From Utricularia gibba (Eukaryota; Streptophyta; Magnoliopsida; Lamiales; Lentibulariaceae), in assembly GCA_002189035.1 (NCBI GenBank), contig NEEC01000010.1:1860001-1924000 (forward strand): a stretch of DNA of 64,000 bases, given 5' to 3'. Made by a program: the position numbers and the translations under genes. Below, in pieces: positions 12,859-24,400 of this stretch (positions are counted from its first letter, which is position 1; each line of letters opens with the position of its first letter). The notes under the pieces were generated by a model, which saw only the letters and a program-made list of their open reading frames with translations, was not told the origin of the DNA and ran no database searches.

Positions 12859-13392
12859 CGCGGCGGAAACGGCACGCCCGACAACGTTTAGAACTGAGCC
12901 ACTAACCTCTGGAGCGGAGGGCAAATCCGTCAGCTCACATTTTTTCTTTGATGTGTTGATTGTTATTTTCCCAGATTTTTTATCCCATTTTCGTGTACAA
13001 AATATGTAAATCCCTCGAGGGCGTATTTTCCCCAGATTGAATTATGGGAAATTATTGATATATCAAAAATAAAAAATTGGGTTTTTAATTTTAAAATAAT
13101 TATAATTGATTGAAATAATTTATAAAAATGATTAAAACTGGTGACCTAGGGATAGGGGAGCAGCAGTAATTAGCGTAGAGTAGGAAAGGCACATGTTCCA
13201 CGAACTGGCATCTGGTAACAGCAGTCAGTCAGTCGCCGTCAAATCATTGGTTTTTTACTTTAGAAAAATTAAAATGCGTTAATTGCAATACGGTCCTCCA
13301 GTTTTTGAATAATTACGAAAGGAACCCGCGAAAACTATTCACTGTTGCTGATAGAGTCGCGGCTCCGGTGGTTAGGGTGCGCGGCGGGGATC
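12859..13392. other. Spacer between the DUF1005 gene and ERG28
   Basis: Probably the 3' untranslated region of the DUF1005 gene, a short AT-rich core at about 13040-13140, and the ERG28 promoter and 5' leader. No separate gene is visible. Confidence 0.45.
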
Positions 13393-13990
13393 ATGAAGTT
13401 GCTCGGATGGTGGTTGTTGCTGGTGGCGATACTTCGTTTAGCTTCCGTTTGGTTCGGATTTTTCGACATTTGGGCGCTTCGTATGGCTGTGTATTCCCAA
13501 ACCACGAGTACGCCCCTGATTGTTTTTTTTGCTCGATTTGCGGCGATGTTTTCGGATTTCTTGTAAGTTCAGGATCTTAATTGGTGTCTTTGTTGGAATC
13601 GCTTGTTCTATGTTTGTGTGCAAAATTTGGGTTCAGTGACTGAAGTTCACGGACGGACGTTTGGGACTTGGACGCTGTTGAGCTGCACACTTTGCTGTCT
13701 CTGCGCCTTTAATTTGGAAAATAGGCCTTTGTATCTCGCGACTTTTCTGTCTTTCGTCTATGCGTTTGGCCATTTCTTGACTGAATATCTGATTTATGGC
13801 ACCATGGCTCCTAGAAATCTGACAACTGTCGGCATTTTTGCTGGTAATTCCAGATCTTGAAACTGAATGAATCTGGGAATTAGTTGTGCAAATACCAATC
13901 TGGGCTAACTTTTACTTTTCAGGGACTTCTGCAATATGGATGCTGCTGCAGTGGAATTCCCATCAGCCAGTGAAAGCAAAGGATGTGTAA
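13393..13990 (+). CDS. ERG28: Ergosterol biosynthetic protein 28 homologue
   Basis: Three exons, 13393-13507, 13637-13843 and 13923-13990, give 129 residues, matching my recollection of the Arabidopsis protein's length. ERG28 is a small endoplasmic-reticulum membrane protein that tethers the sterol C-4 demethylation enzymes into a complex. The sequence shows the family hallmarks: the N-terminal MKLLGWWLLLVAILRLASVW, FGFFDIWALRMAVYS, TEVHGRTFGTWTLLSC, CAFNLENRPLYLATFLSF, GHFLTEYLIYGTM and a final GIFAGTSAIWMLLQWN. Four hydrophobic segments are spread along the chain. The start at 13393 fits this N-terminus; the open frame continues upstream without similarity. Frame and splice sites are intact. 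Confidence 0.96.
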
Positions 13991-14446
13991 AAGGCGGTTC
14001 AATGTTGCCCTGCATTTTGCAGGTTTTTTGTATGGAGCTCTTGAGGAGTAATCTTGATGATGATCACCAGATCCAGGTGAGTTTGATGGGGCACTGCTCA
14101 AACTGGGCTGAATTTCGTAACTGCTGTTTGTTGCAAATAAGCCGTTTTTTTTGTTTATTTCGGATGATTTTTGTTTCTTTGACATTGTGCAATCCCATAT
14201 TTGACCAATGCATTAGCATCTTGACCTATCAAGTCTTTATACTTTTGCACCTTTCGTCTTCTAGCTCCACGTCTGAAGTAGCAATAGGTTTTGATGCCTA
14301 GAAAGGGGAAATTCCGAAAAAATTCGTTGTTTATGGCAAGTGGGGTTAATGAAACATCATAAAGTTGCAGTCACAACAAAAATGGCAGATACAAGAGTAT
14401 GTTAAATCTCTTGTGAGTTGAATCCTTGGCGTTAGAAAGCGATTCT
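13991..14446. other. Spacer between ERG28 and the EPFL-like locus
   Basis: Probably ERG28 3' untranslated sequence and the 3' flank of the minus-strand EPFL-like locus. Short frames here match nothing I recognise. Confidence 0.4.
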
Positions 14447-14727
14447 CTAGGGGGTAAAGAAAAAATTTCCACATTTGCGCTTCCAGCGCATGGGTTTGTA
14501 GTCCAGAATTTCATTTCTTGTGAAATATCGGAGTCCTAGAGTTTTCTTCTCCGGAACCTGAACAGCCTCGCAATGATGACAATAAACGCACCTTTTATTG
14601 CATCTTGGAGGCCCTGATCTTGTCAATCCCATCATCTTCATGGTTGTTTCTTCCTTCATTGGCTGCAGTTGCTCAATGTTTTCCACCCGTACCATGGTGG
14701 ATTTTGTAAGTTCTGTAGTCTGTGTAC
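14447..14727 (-). pseudogene. EPFL-like cysteine-rich peptide, probably decayed
   Basis: The last exon encodes about 93 residues on the minus strand, from an acceptor next to 14727 to TAG at 14447-14449. The C-terminal part reads SGPPRCNKRCVYCHHCEAVQVP, a 23-residue variable loop, then YKPMRWKRKCGNFFFTP. That is the mature-domain pattern of EPIDERMAL PATTERNING FACTOR-LIKE peptides, secreted ligands of ERECTA-family receptors. Two things are wrong for a working gene. The usual WKCKCG is WKRKCG, leaving five cysteines instead of six. No clean start exon was found: a signal-peptide-like hydrophobic stretch is encoded at about 14818-14875, but without an upstream ATG in its frame or a clear donor. 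It could be a pseudogene, a diverged gene with a missed first exon, or a gene with sequence errors. Confidence 0.65.
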
Positions 14728-15661
14728 CTGTGACAGAGGCAGAAATGTTCATTTAAAATGTAGTTCTCATGTGTGTTCCTTCAGAGTGAAGACTTCAGCT
14801 TCAGTTTCCGCCATGAAATGGGTAGCTGAGTATAGCAGCAGAAGGGAAAGATGAAGATACAGAACAATCAGTTGTGTGGAATTTGTGCTCAGAGGAGCGA
14901 AGTTGAATACACAGAAGGTCTTGGAAGAGTTTGTGCAGAAAAATGAGCAAACGACATGTGAAGAAGACTCCTGAGGCAGAAAAGGGGATCAATCAAACAG
15001 ACTACTATTGCACAGGAACAGAACAAACGATGTGTATCAGAAAAGGCAAGTACCAAACTGTTTCCCATAAAACATTTTCTGTTGAAGTTGATGGCGAGAG
15101 CTGCAGCTTCTGCAAGCAAGCAGAACGTACGTTTGGTCGAGGGCCGAGAAGCATCATTTGTCTCCAAACTCAGCCAAGGCTCTACAGTACTGTAGCGCGC
15201 ACCAATTTTAATTTCACATCATCCATAAAATTCTCCTACCAAAGATTTTGCTGGTAAGTATCGCAAAGGTGAAAATTCTCTCATTTTAGCCTTCTTTTTA
15301 TGCAGTTGGTGTGTGCAATGCAAAGTTTTCATTTCTGAAGTGGGATGACAAGATATCACAGACTCCGAAGTTTACATGTATGTGGCAGAAACAGATAAAA
15401 CTATTTTGTAGGTGTCTTTATTGAAGCTTGTGCACTACTTTAGGAATTGGATAATCATGGTTAAATGAAGATTCACATGCTTACCGTGAGAGATATATTA
15501 CACCTTAAATCTCAGGAAATGTGCAGGATTCTGCAACAAAGCATCTACTATCTAAAGCTTCTTGCATCTCATGTCTTGATGAAGAATCATAGAAGAATTC
15601 TTGAGGGAGTTGCAGCTGTATTAGAGCCTACCAATTTTGCAGCAGCAACTACTACATATTT
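14728..15661. other. EPFL 5' remnant and spacer before the DUF676 gene
   Basis: About 14818-14875 can encode a hydrophobic stretch on the minus strand, centred on LYLHLSLLLLYSATHF, that looks like a signal peptide for the EPFL-like locus but lacks a start codon. From 15000 to 15661 I see no supported gene; part is likely the 3' untranslated region of the minus-strand hydrolase gene. Confidence 0.35.
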
Positions 15662-17513
15662 CTAGAATTCAAAATTGTCAATCATGTGCTGTATGACATC
15701 CACACCTTTGGCATCTAGATGTCGGTTTTGAACCTGAAAGAACAAAGTTCAGAATGGGTGGTCCTCTATATGTTATCAGATATGGCTGGTACCTGAATGG
15801 TGGTGTGTGCAAAGAGTCTTGGAAGCCCGCCCTTGAAACTGATATCAATCCGGTCCCAAGCCAGTGTGTTCAGGCCTCTGATCATCGTTTCTGTCACAGA
15901 TCGAAAGAAAAATCGAATCTTGAATTGCGTACTCCCACAGTTACTGGTTCTCATGTAAGGGAGTATACGCACCGCACCTTCCATAGCTTTGATGGGATCT
16001 TCAGGAAGTGGGACTTCCAAAGGAATTGCTTCTGTATTCGGTCTTGAAGACTCTTCGTTGATCACATGTGGGTACTTACTGTTTCTCTTGAGATTTCTCC
16101 GCTAGAAGAGACATGAAATGGGAATTCTCAGCATGGTAAAGAGGCAAGTCAACAGCTTGATCTCTCTACCTTCGGGAGCTCATGGCGACGTCGCAAGGAT
16201 GATGATCCCCAGCCAACAATGTCTTTGTAAACAGTCAAGTTGAACAGGTAAACATAGTACTGCATTTAACTTGAAGGGAGGAAGAAGATATTCAGAGAAC
16301 ACAGGGAATAAGGATACGATCATATCGCGCGTTTGCATACATGGTGCGCTTCTTGAACAACTGCAGAGCTGATCTGCAATGCGAGATGACAATTGATATT
16401 CATGGCCTGAAAGAATCGAAAAAAGCAGAGAACTTTAAACTCACATGAACTTGAGTTCATCACAATCCTTGGTCATCCTCACCAGAAGGGGAGGATTTCC
16501 ATCACACAGGAATAGATGCTTCCCTGTCCTACCAAACATTCCTGAAACCCGCAATGCTGCTTTCTCCAATGTGTGAGATCCACAGAACATGGGAACCTGG
16601 TTGGAGTCAGGCGGTTAAGGAAAAAAACGCTCAATGAGTATTTTCATTGTGAGCTACAAAGTTCACCTGCTTATGTCCTCTGGAACCAAGATGAGGAGTT
16701 GCAGAAGTGACGAAGTTCATAGGCTCAAGCCCTGCAATACTTCCTGTCAGTTTCTGTGCTGATGATTCATCCACATTCTCCTGTAGATAGAGCAGAGCAA
16801 CCGCATATCTAGCTACTAATCCACCGAGGGAGTGGCTAATGAACGAGATCTTCTTAAGATTAGGATGTTGAAGAACTACTGAAATCACCTGAAAGTTGTG
16901 ATGAACAGGAGCAGATGTATTACTACACAAGCACAAAGCTTATCTGCTACATTGAAGGAAAAGATGCAAAAACCTCTTCTGCTAATCTTTTTCCCATGAC
17001 ATCAACTCCATGGAATGTCAAGTTCGAACAATTAGCTTCACTACCTGAGGATGCCATACAAAGGAGAGAGCATTCGTGTCAAAGGCAACGATTTCTGGTA
17101 ACCCAAAGATCACAACAGCTGCCATCACAACTCACAGTGAACAAAAACATCATTTGGATGCGTCTTCACAAATTGCTTTCCAGCGTATCTCCAATCCGTT
17201 GCACTGATTCAGCAATCAATTATCAGAGCAAGCACATTGTCCCAGCAATAAAAGCGAAGACAACACACAAAGTCAATGGCATCAGGCTTTGCACTTCCTA
17301 CCTGCCTATGATCCCGTTGACCATAACAATCAAGTGGGTAGGCGAAGAATCGCGAGCCGGAGCCTTATTCTCGTCAATAATAATGCACCCAAATTTCTGG
17401 ATCATGGAAGATATCCTTTTTGTTTTCTTCCTCTTCCGTTGCTGTTTGGCCGAGCATTTTTTCTCCTTTTCCGGCGATCTTGTACCATCATCGGCTTCAG
17501 ATGCTGTCTCCAT
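15662..17513 (-). CDS. DUF676 putative serine esterase/lipase (alpha/beta hydrolase)
   Basis: Nine exons on the minus strand keep phase and give 404 residues: 17513-17302, 17203-17136, 17044-16974, 16888-16667, 16596-16445, 16373-16318, 16222-16170, 16101-15793 and 15733-15662. The family consists of predicted serine esterases; the natural substrate of the plant members is not known to me. Visible marks are PTHLIVMVNGIIGSATDWRY at the end of exon 1, NLTFHGVDVMGKRLAEE, and the nucleophile elbow KKISFISHSLGGLVARYAV with Ser137. Exon 4 continues with MNFVTSATPHLGSRGHKQ. The C-terminus has RRRHELPK and VIQHMIDNFEF. The elbow is S-H-S-L-G rather than strict G-x-S-x-G, which the family tolerates. 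It lies convergent to ERG28, and its Arabidopsis counterpart, as I recall, is next to ERG28 too. Confidence 0.9.
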
Positions 17514-17799
17514 TTACGCCAGAACCGGAAAACTCCAGTTCTCGCGCTGCCGAAAAGGGTATCGGAGAACGGGGAGCGCCGTGAACGGCAAGCAAAGACC
17601 TCAGATCTTTTCAAACTACCAACTACGTTGATTAAAGCCGCTTTCTTCAAAGAAGTCTCCGACTCTGTCATAAACAGCAACCCCAAGAACGTGAAGGTGT
17701 CGATCAAAAACAGACACTTCACCAGAACTAAGGAAAAACCAGGCTTTGAAGAAGTCCAGAACGACTGCCAAGACGGCAAGACCAATGACGAACCTCAGA

Positions 17800-17830
<31 letters not shown>

Positions 17831-18329
17831 TGGTCTCTATTATTTACTATATATTTAGTTTTCATTAATATATAGAATAAATTAATTTTTCATACTTTTA
17901 AATTTTATATTATTTAAATATTGAATATAATTATTTTATATTATTTAAAATTAAATATATTTCATTATATATATATATATAGTTTTCGTTATTTAAAATG
18001 GACGTGTGACGGTGTGGAAAGATTAATTTAAAAATTAACCATCCTATTTTAATGGTGTATGAAAAATAAGCATCAACATGTAAAAAATTAATCGTAATAT
18101 GTAATAGATAATGTGATATGGTTACTTAATGGTCACGTGTCGAATGTCCTGCATAGGCCTCATGATCCTTGTTTATCATGGAGTGTGGTTTTGTTGGGCC
18201 GTTTCTGGGCCGAGGCGGTATGCTTGTGCAGATGATATTGGACACCCGAGTCCCTGTCACGTTCTACAATTAGGATCGGAAACAGCCATCGCCGCCGTGG
18301 GAGACGACGGTAGTTTCGTGTTCGCGGAA
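17514..18329. other. Divergent spacer between the hydrolase and the three-helix protein
   Basis: Holds an (ATT)n microsatellite at about 17802-17830 and an AT-rich core to about 18000. Two TGGGCC-type site II motifs lie at about 18196-18212, on the promoter side of the plus-strand gene. Such motifs are common in promoters of constitutively expressed plant genes. Confidence 0.5.
17802..17830. repeat. (ATT)n microsatellite
   Basis: Perfect or near-perfect run of about nine ATT units just upstream of the hydrolase gene. It is likely polymorphic in length; no function is evident. Confidence 0.8.
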
Positions 18330-19259
18330 ATGATGTTGACGGCAGCATTAGGCCTGACCTCAAGCTTTCCGGTAAGCACATATTTTTCGCATTTCCGAAA
18401 TATTATGAATCGTGAAAGGTCATTAGTGATTTAGGCGAGATTGAGTATGATTTCGGCATTACAACAGATTAACCTTAAGGAATAGTTTCCATGCTACTGA
18501 TGAAATGGCAATTGGTGAGTTGCCTACGCTTGTGTCTTGGGAGCTGGGATGATTTTGGTTTCTTCTATCCTCACTTATCAATAGGGTTGCATTTTGCTTC
18601 ACTGCACAGGTTGCATATGCTGATAACCTCGCTCGTCGACTTCCAAATCCAGTTCTTGTAAATGCCAGGAACCATAAACTTTTAGTTACATGTTCTGGGA
18701 AATTGCCGGTGAATTTGATGGTGGTCGTGAACAACAGTAAGGATAAAATCTGGCAAGCAATTCCCACTTCAGTAAAATGTTTTCCATGGAAGGAAGCAGA
18801 AGGTGTTGCAGTGAAAAAATTCCTTTTCTTGGGAAAAGAGACATTCAAATGGTCAATGCTTGCAGTCTATGCTCTGAGTTTTCTTTCTGATATCATATAC
18901 TCCATCTCCCGGAACAAAGAACTGGTGATTCCGTTAGGCCTTTTCATTGGATGCGTGACAGCGAGCTACTTAACTGAGATATCACAAGAGCTGATTCATG
19001 TCTGTGCAGTAAACACGCATCCCTCTTTTGCTTGTTCATTTCTCGTTGGTGATTGTTCCTTTGTTCATGCATTCAGGATGAACATTCAGCAGTGATGCGG
19101 TTTGTGAGCGTATCTTGCTTCTTCGCAGTGGTGAAAATCTTGGCGGCTTACATCTTTCGAGGAAAGGATTTTCTCTTTCACCTCGCCAATGGCGGATTGA
19201 TGCAGGTGTTGTGGAATTGGAAGATGATGAAATCAGAGGGAGAAGCATCTTTGCCCTGA
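18330..19259 (+). CDS. Unrecognised small membrane protein with three hydrophobic helices
   Basis: Three exons give about 204-207 residues: 18330-18371, 18610 to 18999 or 19008 (two in-phase donors are possible), and 19077-19259. I do not recognise the family. The N-terminal half is soluble-looking, with DNLARRLPNPVLVNARNHK and KLLVTCSGKLPVNLMVVVNN. The second half has three hydrophobic stretches: SMLAVYALSFLSDIIYSI, LVIPLGLFIGCVTASYL and FVSVSCFFAVVKILAAYIF, ending in VLWNWKMMKSEGEASLP. The start MMLTAALGLTSSFPVAYADN is chosen because the frame upstream, open back to 18129, has no conserved look and overlaps the promoter motifs; a longer N-terminus cannot be excluded. Phase continuity across both introns and consistent splice sites argue for a real gene. 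It is convergent with the CGR2/3-like gene. Confidence 0.7.
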
Positions 19260-19548
19260 ATTGCTTCAGGCTTCGTCAATGCTTATTCAAGAAAAGATAC
19301 GGTTGCCCCTGTGCATCTAACAGAAGTAGATAACTGTCTATGAGCTCATCGTTCTCTTTTTTAGAAAGAATAGTGGAACGTTGCAAAATCTTTAGGTTCT
19401 CTTGTACACTAAGCAAAAACTATATCAATTTTGTCACAGATACTAGAATTCAAGGGGGCTGAACCCCCCTTCTTCACAACTGCAATGTGTATGAAAGTAT
19501 CGGTAGGGCCCTGGGGCTCTCTGAGCACACGATCCTCTTACTTGCACA

Positions 19549-21472
19549 TCACAGGTACGGTTTGAGATGAAACACTTGGCATCTGGGAGTGTAATAGCTT
19601 TTCCCTGCAGCCTGTTCAAACTTCTTTACTGCAGCTTCATTTTCTTCCAACCCCATTTGGACAAAGTATCGAACCCACCACGTTGGGCTCCTCAACTTCA
19701 CCTGCAACGAACAAGGGGTGATGCAACATCAACACGACAAGCTTCAGGGGCATGCATTTCCATCAACAGACAAAATTTCAAATGATCAGGATCCACGGTT
19801 GAACCATATTGAGAGAAAAAGTATCATAACATGCCCTTATTGATCAAGTAAGCAGACTTTAGTTGTTTCACACTATGGAGCTTTCTCTCAACAGCATCAG
19901 CAAGATGCACTAAAGTAACCAAATGTAATGGAAATTTAGATCAGAAGAAGCAATCTGCAGATGACTTACTGAACTCCCGAATTTGGGTTTATCTGTAGCC
20001 TTAAGCTTATGTTGCCGTGGATAACCTACAGGTGATGTTTTGGTTACAAGCTGAACAAAAGGAACACAAACTTATATCCAGAGGAAGAAAAAGGGAATAG
20101 TTTCCTTTACCTGTAAAAATGATCAAGCCATCAGCAGAAACTCTAGCTAACTCGGGAAGTGTCTTATTGAGATATTTTGGTGACAAGTAATCCAAAGCAT
20201 CGGAAACAATGACAATGGGGAATGATTTCGCCCGGTAGGGAAGTGGAAACTTAATATCAACTACACGAGCAAGGCCCCGGGAAACAAGCTTCTTGCATGT
20301 TGGATCTGCATCTTCTATATCATAAGGTTCTACACCAAATGCTTCAGTACCTTCCTCTTGCATCAATCTTGAAACAATTGAGCAGGTGCTTGGGCCAACA
20401 TGTAACACCTTGCGCATGCTATCACCATACGCCTTTTTCAGAATCGGAATCGCTCGTTCAACTTCCGATGCACACAAAAAGTCACCTGGAAGAGCAAACC
20501 TAGTGATCGGACCAAACCATACAACAACCTTCTTCACATGGAACATTTAAAGTTGACTCTTTGAAGAATTTCTTGCATATTTATCTCAATTGAACATGGA
20601 ATGAACAAGTTTTAACAGAATGGCCGTGAAATAAAACCAAACAAACCACCATGAATTTGGTGTCCCCGGAGATACATGACAATGATAGCCTCGATAGGCT
20701 ATGAGAAAACAGTTGCTACATTAAATGGGAAACGAATTTTGAACAAAATTTGGAAGTACGAGTACCTTCTACCTGACTGAAAGCTTCACGAACTCCAAAC
20801 GTACCTAAAAGGAAAGCTAGCCTTATTCAAAAGACAAGCAATAGAACAAGATATTGAAAATAGTAGTACAAGATAACTTCTATGAGACAGATAGATATGT
20901 TAAGTAGAACACAAACTGGAAGATAGAGAATGGTATGAACCATGTTGAATGTTATTGGTGAATCTACGTGGGAACCTGAAGCATGTAAACCACTCAGAAC
21001 AAATCCAGGGGCTTTTGCTTCCCAAGAAACTTATCACAACATTCATTCTACATTTACTTCATTTATAAGAACCAATCATTTGGAATGATGCATGTAAGAA
21101 CGGCAAAATTGCAACTGTTCGATAGAAAATGCAAGTCAATCATGAACAGATTAACAACATCAAATTTCAGAAGGGAAAAGATAACCTTGACCACGAACGA
21201 AGTACCCCACAACAAAGATAACTCCCTGCCCAAAATGGAAAAGGGAACTCCGGTGAGATACAAAAAATGCAGATGCAGAATGGAGTTTTCGCCAAGAATC
21301 ATACTCATAATCGACGAACAAAATTAGGAAACGTGAATATCGATACCAGAACGGTGAGCGCCACCGACAAAACCGACGGAGGTCCGGATCTCGAACTCAG
21401 AGTGGAAGAAAACGGAGCCTTCCCAACATCCGCCACGCGGCGGGAAGGATTTACCGGTCTTCTAGTCGCCAT
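19549..21472 (-). CDS. CGR3: CGR2/CGR3-like Golgi pectin methyltransferase
   Basis: Six exons on the minus strand give 262 residues, the family length: 21472-21347, 21225-21186, 20804-20766, 20485-20111, 20025-19970 and 19701-19549. In Arabidopsis, CGR2 and CGR3 are Golgi-resident, SAM-dependent methyltransferase-like proteins needed for homogalacturonan methylesterification. The N-terminus MATRRPVNPSRRVADVGKAP is followed by one membrane anchor at about 33-52. Then come SEVERAIPILKKAYGDSMRK, VLHVGPSTCSIVSRL (the SAM-binding loop region), GVEPYDIEDADPTCKKLV, DIKFPLPYRAKSFPIVIVSD and ALDYLSPKYLNKTLPELARV. The C-terminus is TWWVRYFVQMGLEENEAA...CQVFHLKPYL. Whether the closer Arabidopsis match is CGR2 or CGR3 was not resolved. 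All exons are in phase with no lesion. Confidence 0.92.
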
Positions 21473-24400
21473 TGCGAGCAAACGCAAAACAGATTGATTT
21501 CCAGATGTTTTCAATCGTCACTCCACTTTACCAGCTGGTGAACACATACCCCCATGTGGAAACCAACAAAAGAAAACAAATAAAGAAGCTTAGACGAACA
21601 ACCAATGCAAACTAAACAAAAGACCCACGTTCAGATCATTACTTCACTTAAAACAGTGGGACTCCTCCGCTTTCCGAAGACGAAGAGATAACCAGACCTC
21701 GCGTGTCCGTACACATCCACATTGCAAGAACTGATTGACCCTTTTGGGCCGAATATGCCCATCACGGCCCAAATTTAGTCGGCCCACCATAGGGATCCAG
21801 AAATCCAACCTTCCTCCTCCTCCTCAATTATGCAAAAAAAAAAAAAAAAAAATGTAGATGTTCATACATTATATTTTAAAATGAATAAATAATGCTCGTC
21901 TTTTGTTTGTTTGTTTTTTTTTTTTTTAATCAAGAGGCATTCATTATTGTACGTAGAGTGGGGGACAAGGCATGCCCAAAGCTACCTCTTAGCCAGCCGC
22001 CGCCTCCATGCAACAACGCACTCTCCTTCATCAAACACTTAGATTAGTATAATTTCTCGAGAAAAAAAAATATTTCTGAAAAAGTACAAAATTTATTACA
22101 AATAAAAAATATTTCTAAATTTCTAAGTTTTTTAGAACATAAATCATTTGCAATTAATAAAAAAAATTCTTTTACATAAAAACACCTTTACCAATTTTTG
22201 GAAATGTTGATATGATATTTTTGAAAATTGAGTTATTGAGTTTATTTTACTTTCATATTTATTTTCGAAAATTGTAATATGACAATAATTTAAAATTATC
22301 CTATTTTTAAACCGTTTCTAAAAGAAAATTGTATTTACTCATTTCCGTTTCATGAAGAAAGAAAAATCACGTTTACCAATTTTCTGGAAATCTTTACCTT
22401 ATTTCCGAAAATACAACATCAGTATATAGAAATAGGTAAAGATGCTCTAAATAGAAAATATTCCAAATAGAGCCTGTTATTCATAGAAATCCCCACGTCC
22501 TGAAAGGATTTGGGTTTGGGTTTGGGTCGGGTCGGGTCGGGTCTGATGTAGCATTCAAGATGAAGGTGCAATTAGGTCCCGGATGTTACATAAATAAAAG
22601 GATTTCATTCTCATGTGGTTTGTATTACCTCATCATCATGCCTCCGGTGACACATCATGTGCTCATAGAACATCATCGGTTTTGGTCTGATGATGTTGTC
22701 CAATTTCCCTCCTGCTTTGTTTCTCTCTGCATATTTTCGTTCCCATATTAATAATTACTTCATTTTCATGGCCCAATCCCGTTCGGGTCACACCGGCAGT
22801 TAAACTTCATTTTCATTTTCGAAAATTAAAATAATGTTCTAGAAAATTTTTAAAAACTATTTCTATTTTTCAAAAATAAAAATAGTTTTGTTTTAAAACA
22901 CTTTTAATTGTAAAAATAATTATATTTAAAATACTTTTAAAATTATAATTAAAAAATTTATTGTTAGAAAAATATAAAGTTGATTACTTTTATTTTTTAC
23001 TTATACTTTTTAAAATTATTTTTAAAAAGTAAAAACATGTTTCAAAAATTTTTCAGAACATTGTTTAAGTATTTCGGAATCATTTACAAAATAGTTGTTT
23101 TTTATTATTTTCTCTTTCATATTAAAATAAAATTTGTGATTTATTATGCAACACTTCCCCGGCAGCTCTCATTACTTTATTGTTTTTTGTAAAAGAAAAA
23201 AAAAGCATTCAAAATTCAAACTTTATGTATTATTTTGACAAAAAGAAATAACCGGATTTTGGATTTCGGAACATACCGGCACCGGTGGGGCCCCATGCGC
23301 CGCTGGTGCCCCATCACAGGGAATCTCGCCGTGAATTGAGTTCCCTAAATTGCCCCCGTCTCGTCTCTCCTCCTGGTTAAGAGCCTAATGACTCTTTTAC
23401 CCTCGTAATTGCTTATGTCAAATGTCAGCATGCACCAAAAGCGTGGCTCTTGTCGACTTTAGAGATATATATTAGAATAAATTGTTGTTTTTACATGTGA
23501 AATGTCGAATATATCCCTGCAACTTATTATATTGCATGGACATGCAACATAACACACTATTAAGCCATGTGTTGATTAATCAAACATGAGACAAAAAGGA
23601 GCACTAAAATATCAACCATAAAAAATTGAGTAATAATCAATTATTAAAATAATCATAATCAGTCATACATATGTTTCAACCCACGCCTATGAAATTCAAA
23701 TTTCAAGAACCGGAAGTTAATTAAAAAATGAGTTAGAGTTTTTAATAAAATAATTAAAAACTATTTTTCGCGTTCGGAACTTAACTTATTCATATCCATT
23801 TTTATATTTTAATATTTATTTCTGATGGATAACTTACGCTCATCCTAAATATGGTCGAATAACACATACTGATAAGGTTTTGGATAAAGTATCTAATTAA
23901 TGATGTATTTGAATTATTTATATTTAGATAAATATGTATTATATGATTAAAATTGAAAATTGGTTTAATATATAGGTTTTACAAACATGTATTAAATGTA
24001 TTTAAAATAAATAAACCAACTTTGCTTGATTAGTAAAACCCATGTCAAGTAAAATTTTTCAAAAATATAATAAAGAGTTTATAAATAATTCAAGAATACG
24101 TATACCAAATATGCATAGATTTAAAGTTGTAAGAACCCTACCATGAAAGACGGCAACTATCATTTGCAACTGTAGGGTTGTCGTGAGATAGAAAGAAAAA
24201 TCAGAGTATGTAAGAAAATTTGGCCTTCTGGGTATCATAATTCTCCATTTACAGAGATACAAGGTCCGTGTTTAAAGGATGCGATACAATTATTGGACTA
24301 GAAGTCATGAAACATTTACACCTTTTTTTTTTTTAGGTGTATGCACAGTGTCATTAGGTCAACTGTTTGATGCTTAGGCAAAAATGGTTTCTGGGTAATT

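Noticed and set aside
12508..12924. 138-codon minus-strand open frame over the DUF1005 gene
   Set aside because: Explained by the high GC content of exon 2, which removes stop codons from the opposite strand.
16915..17631. 238-codon plus-strand open frame
   Set aside because: Antisense to the first exons of the DUF676 hydrolase; no recognisable similarity and it ignores clear splice sites on the other strand.
18129..18329. Upstream ATG extending the three-helix protein by 67 residues
   Set aside because: The extension overlaps site II promoter motifs and has no conserved-looking sequence; the start at 18330 leads directly into the phase-consistent exons.
22508..22542. Telomere-like GGGTTT array
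   Set aside because: Units are GGGTTT then GGGTC, not the plant TTTAGGG repeat, and the array is only about 35 bases.
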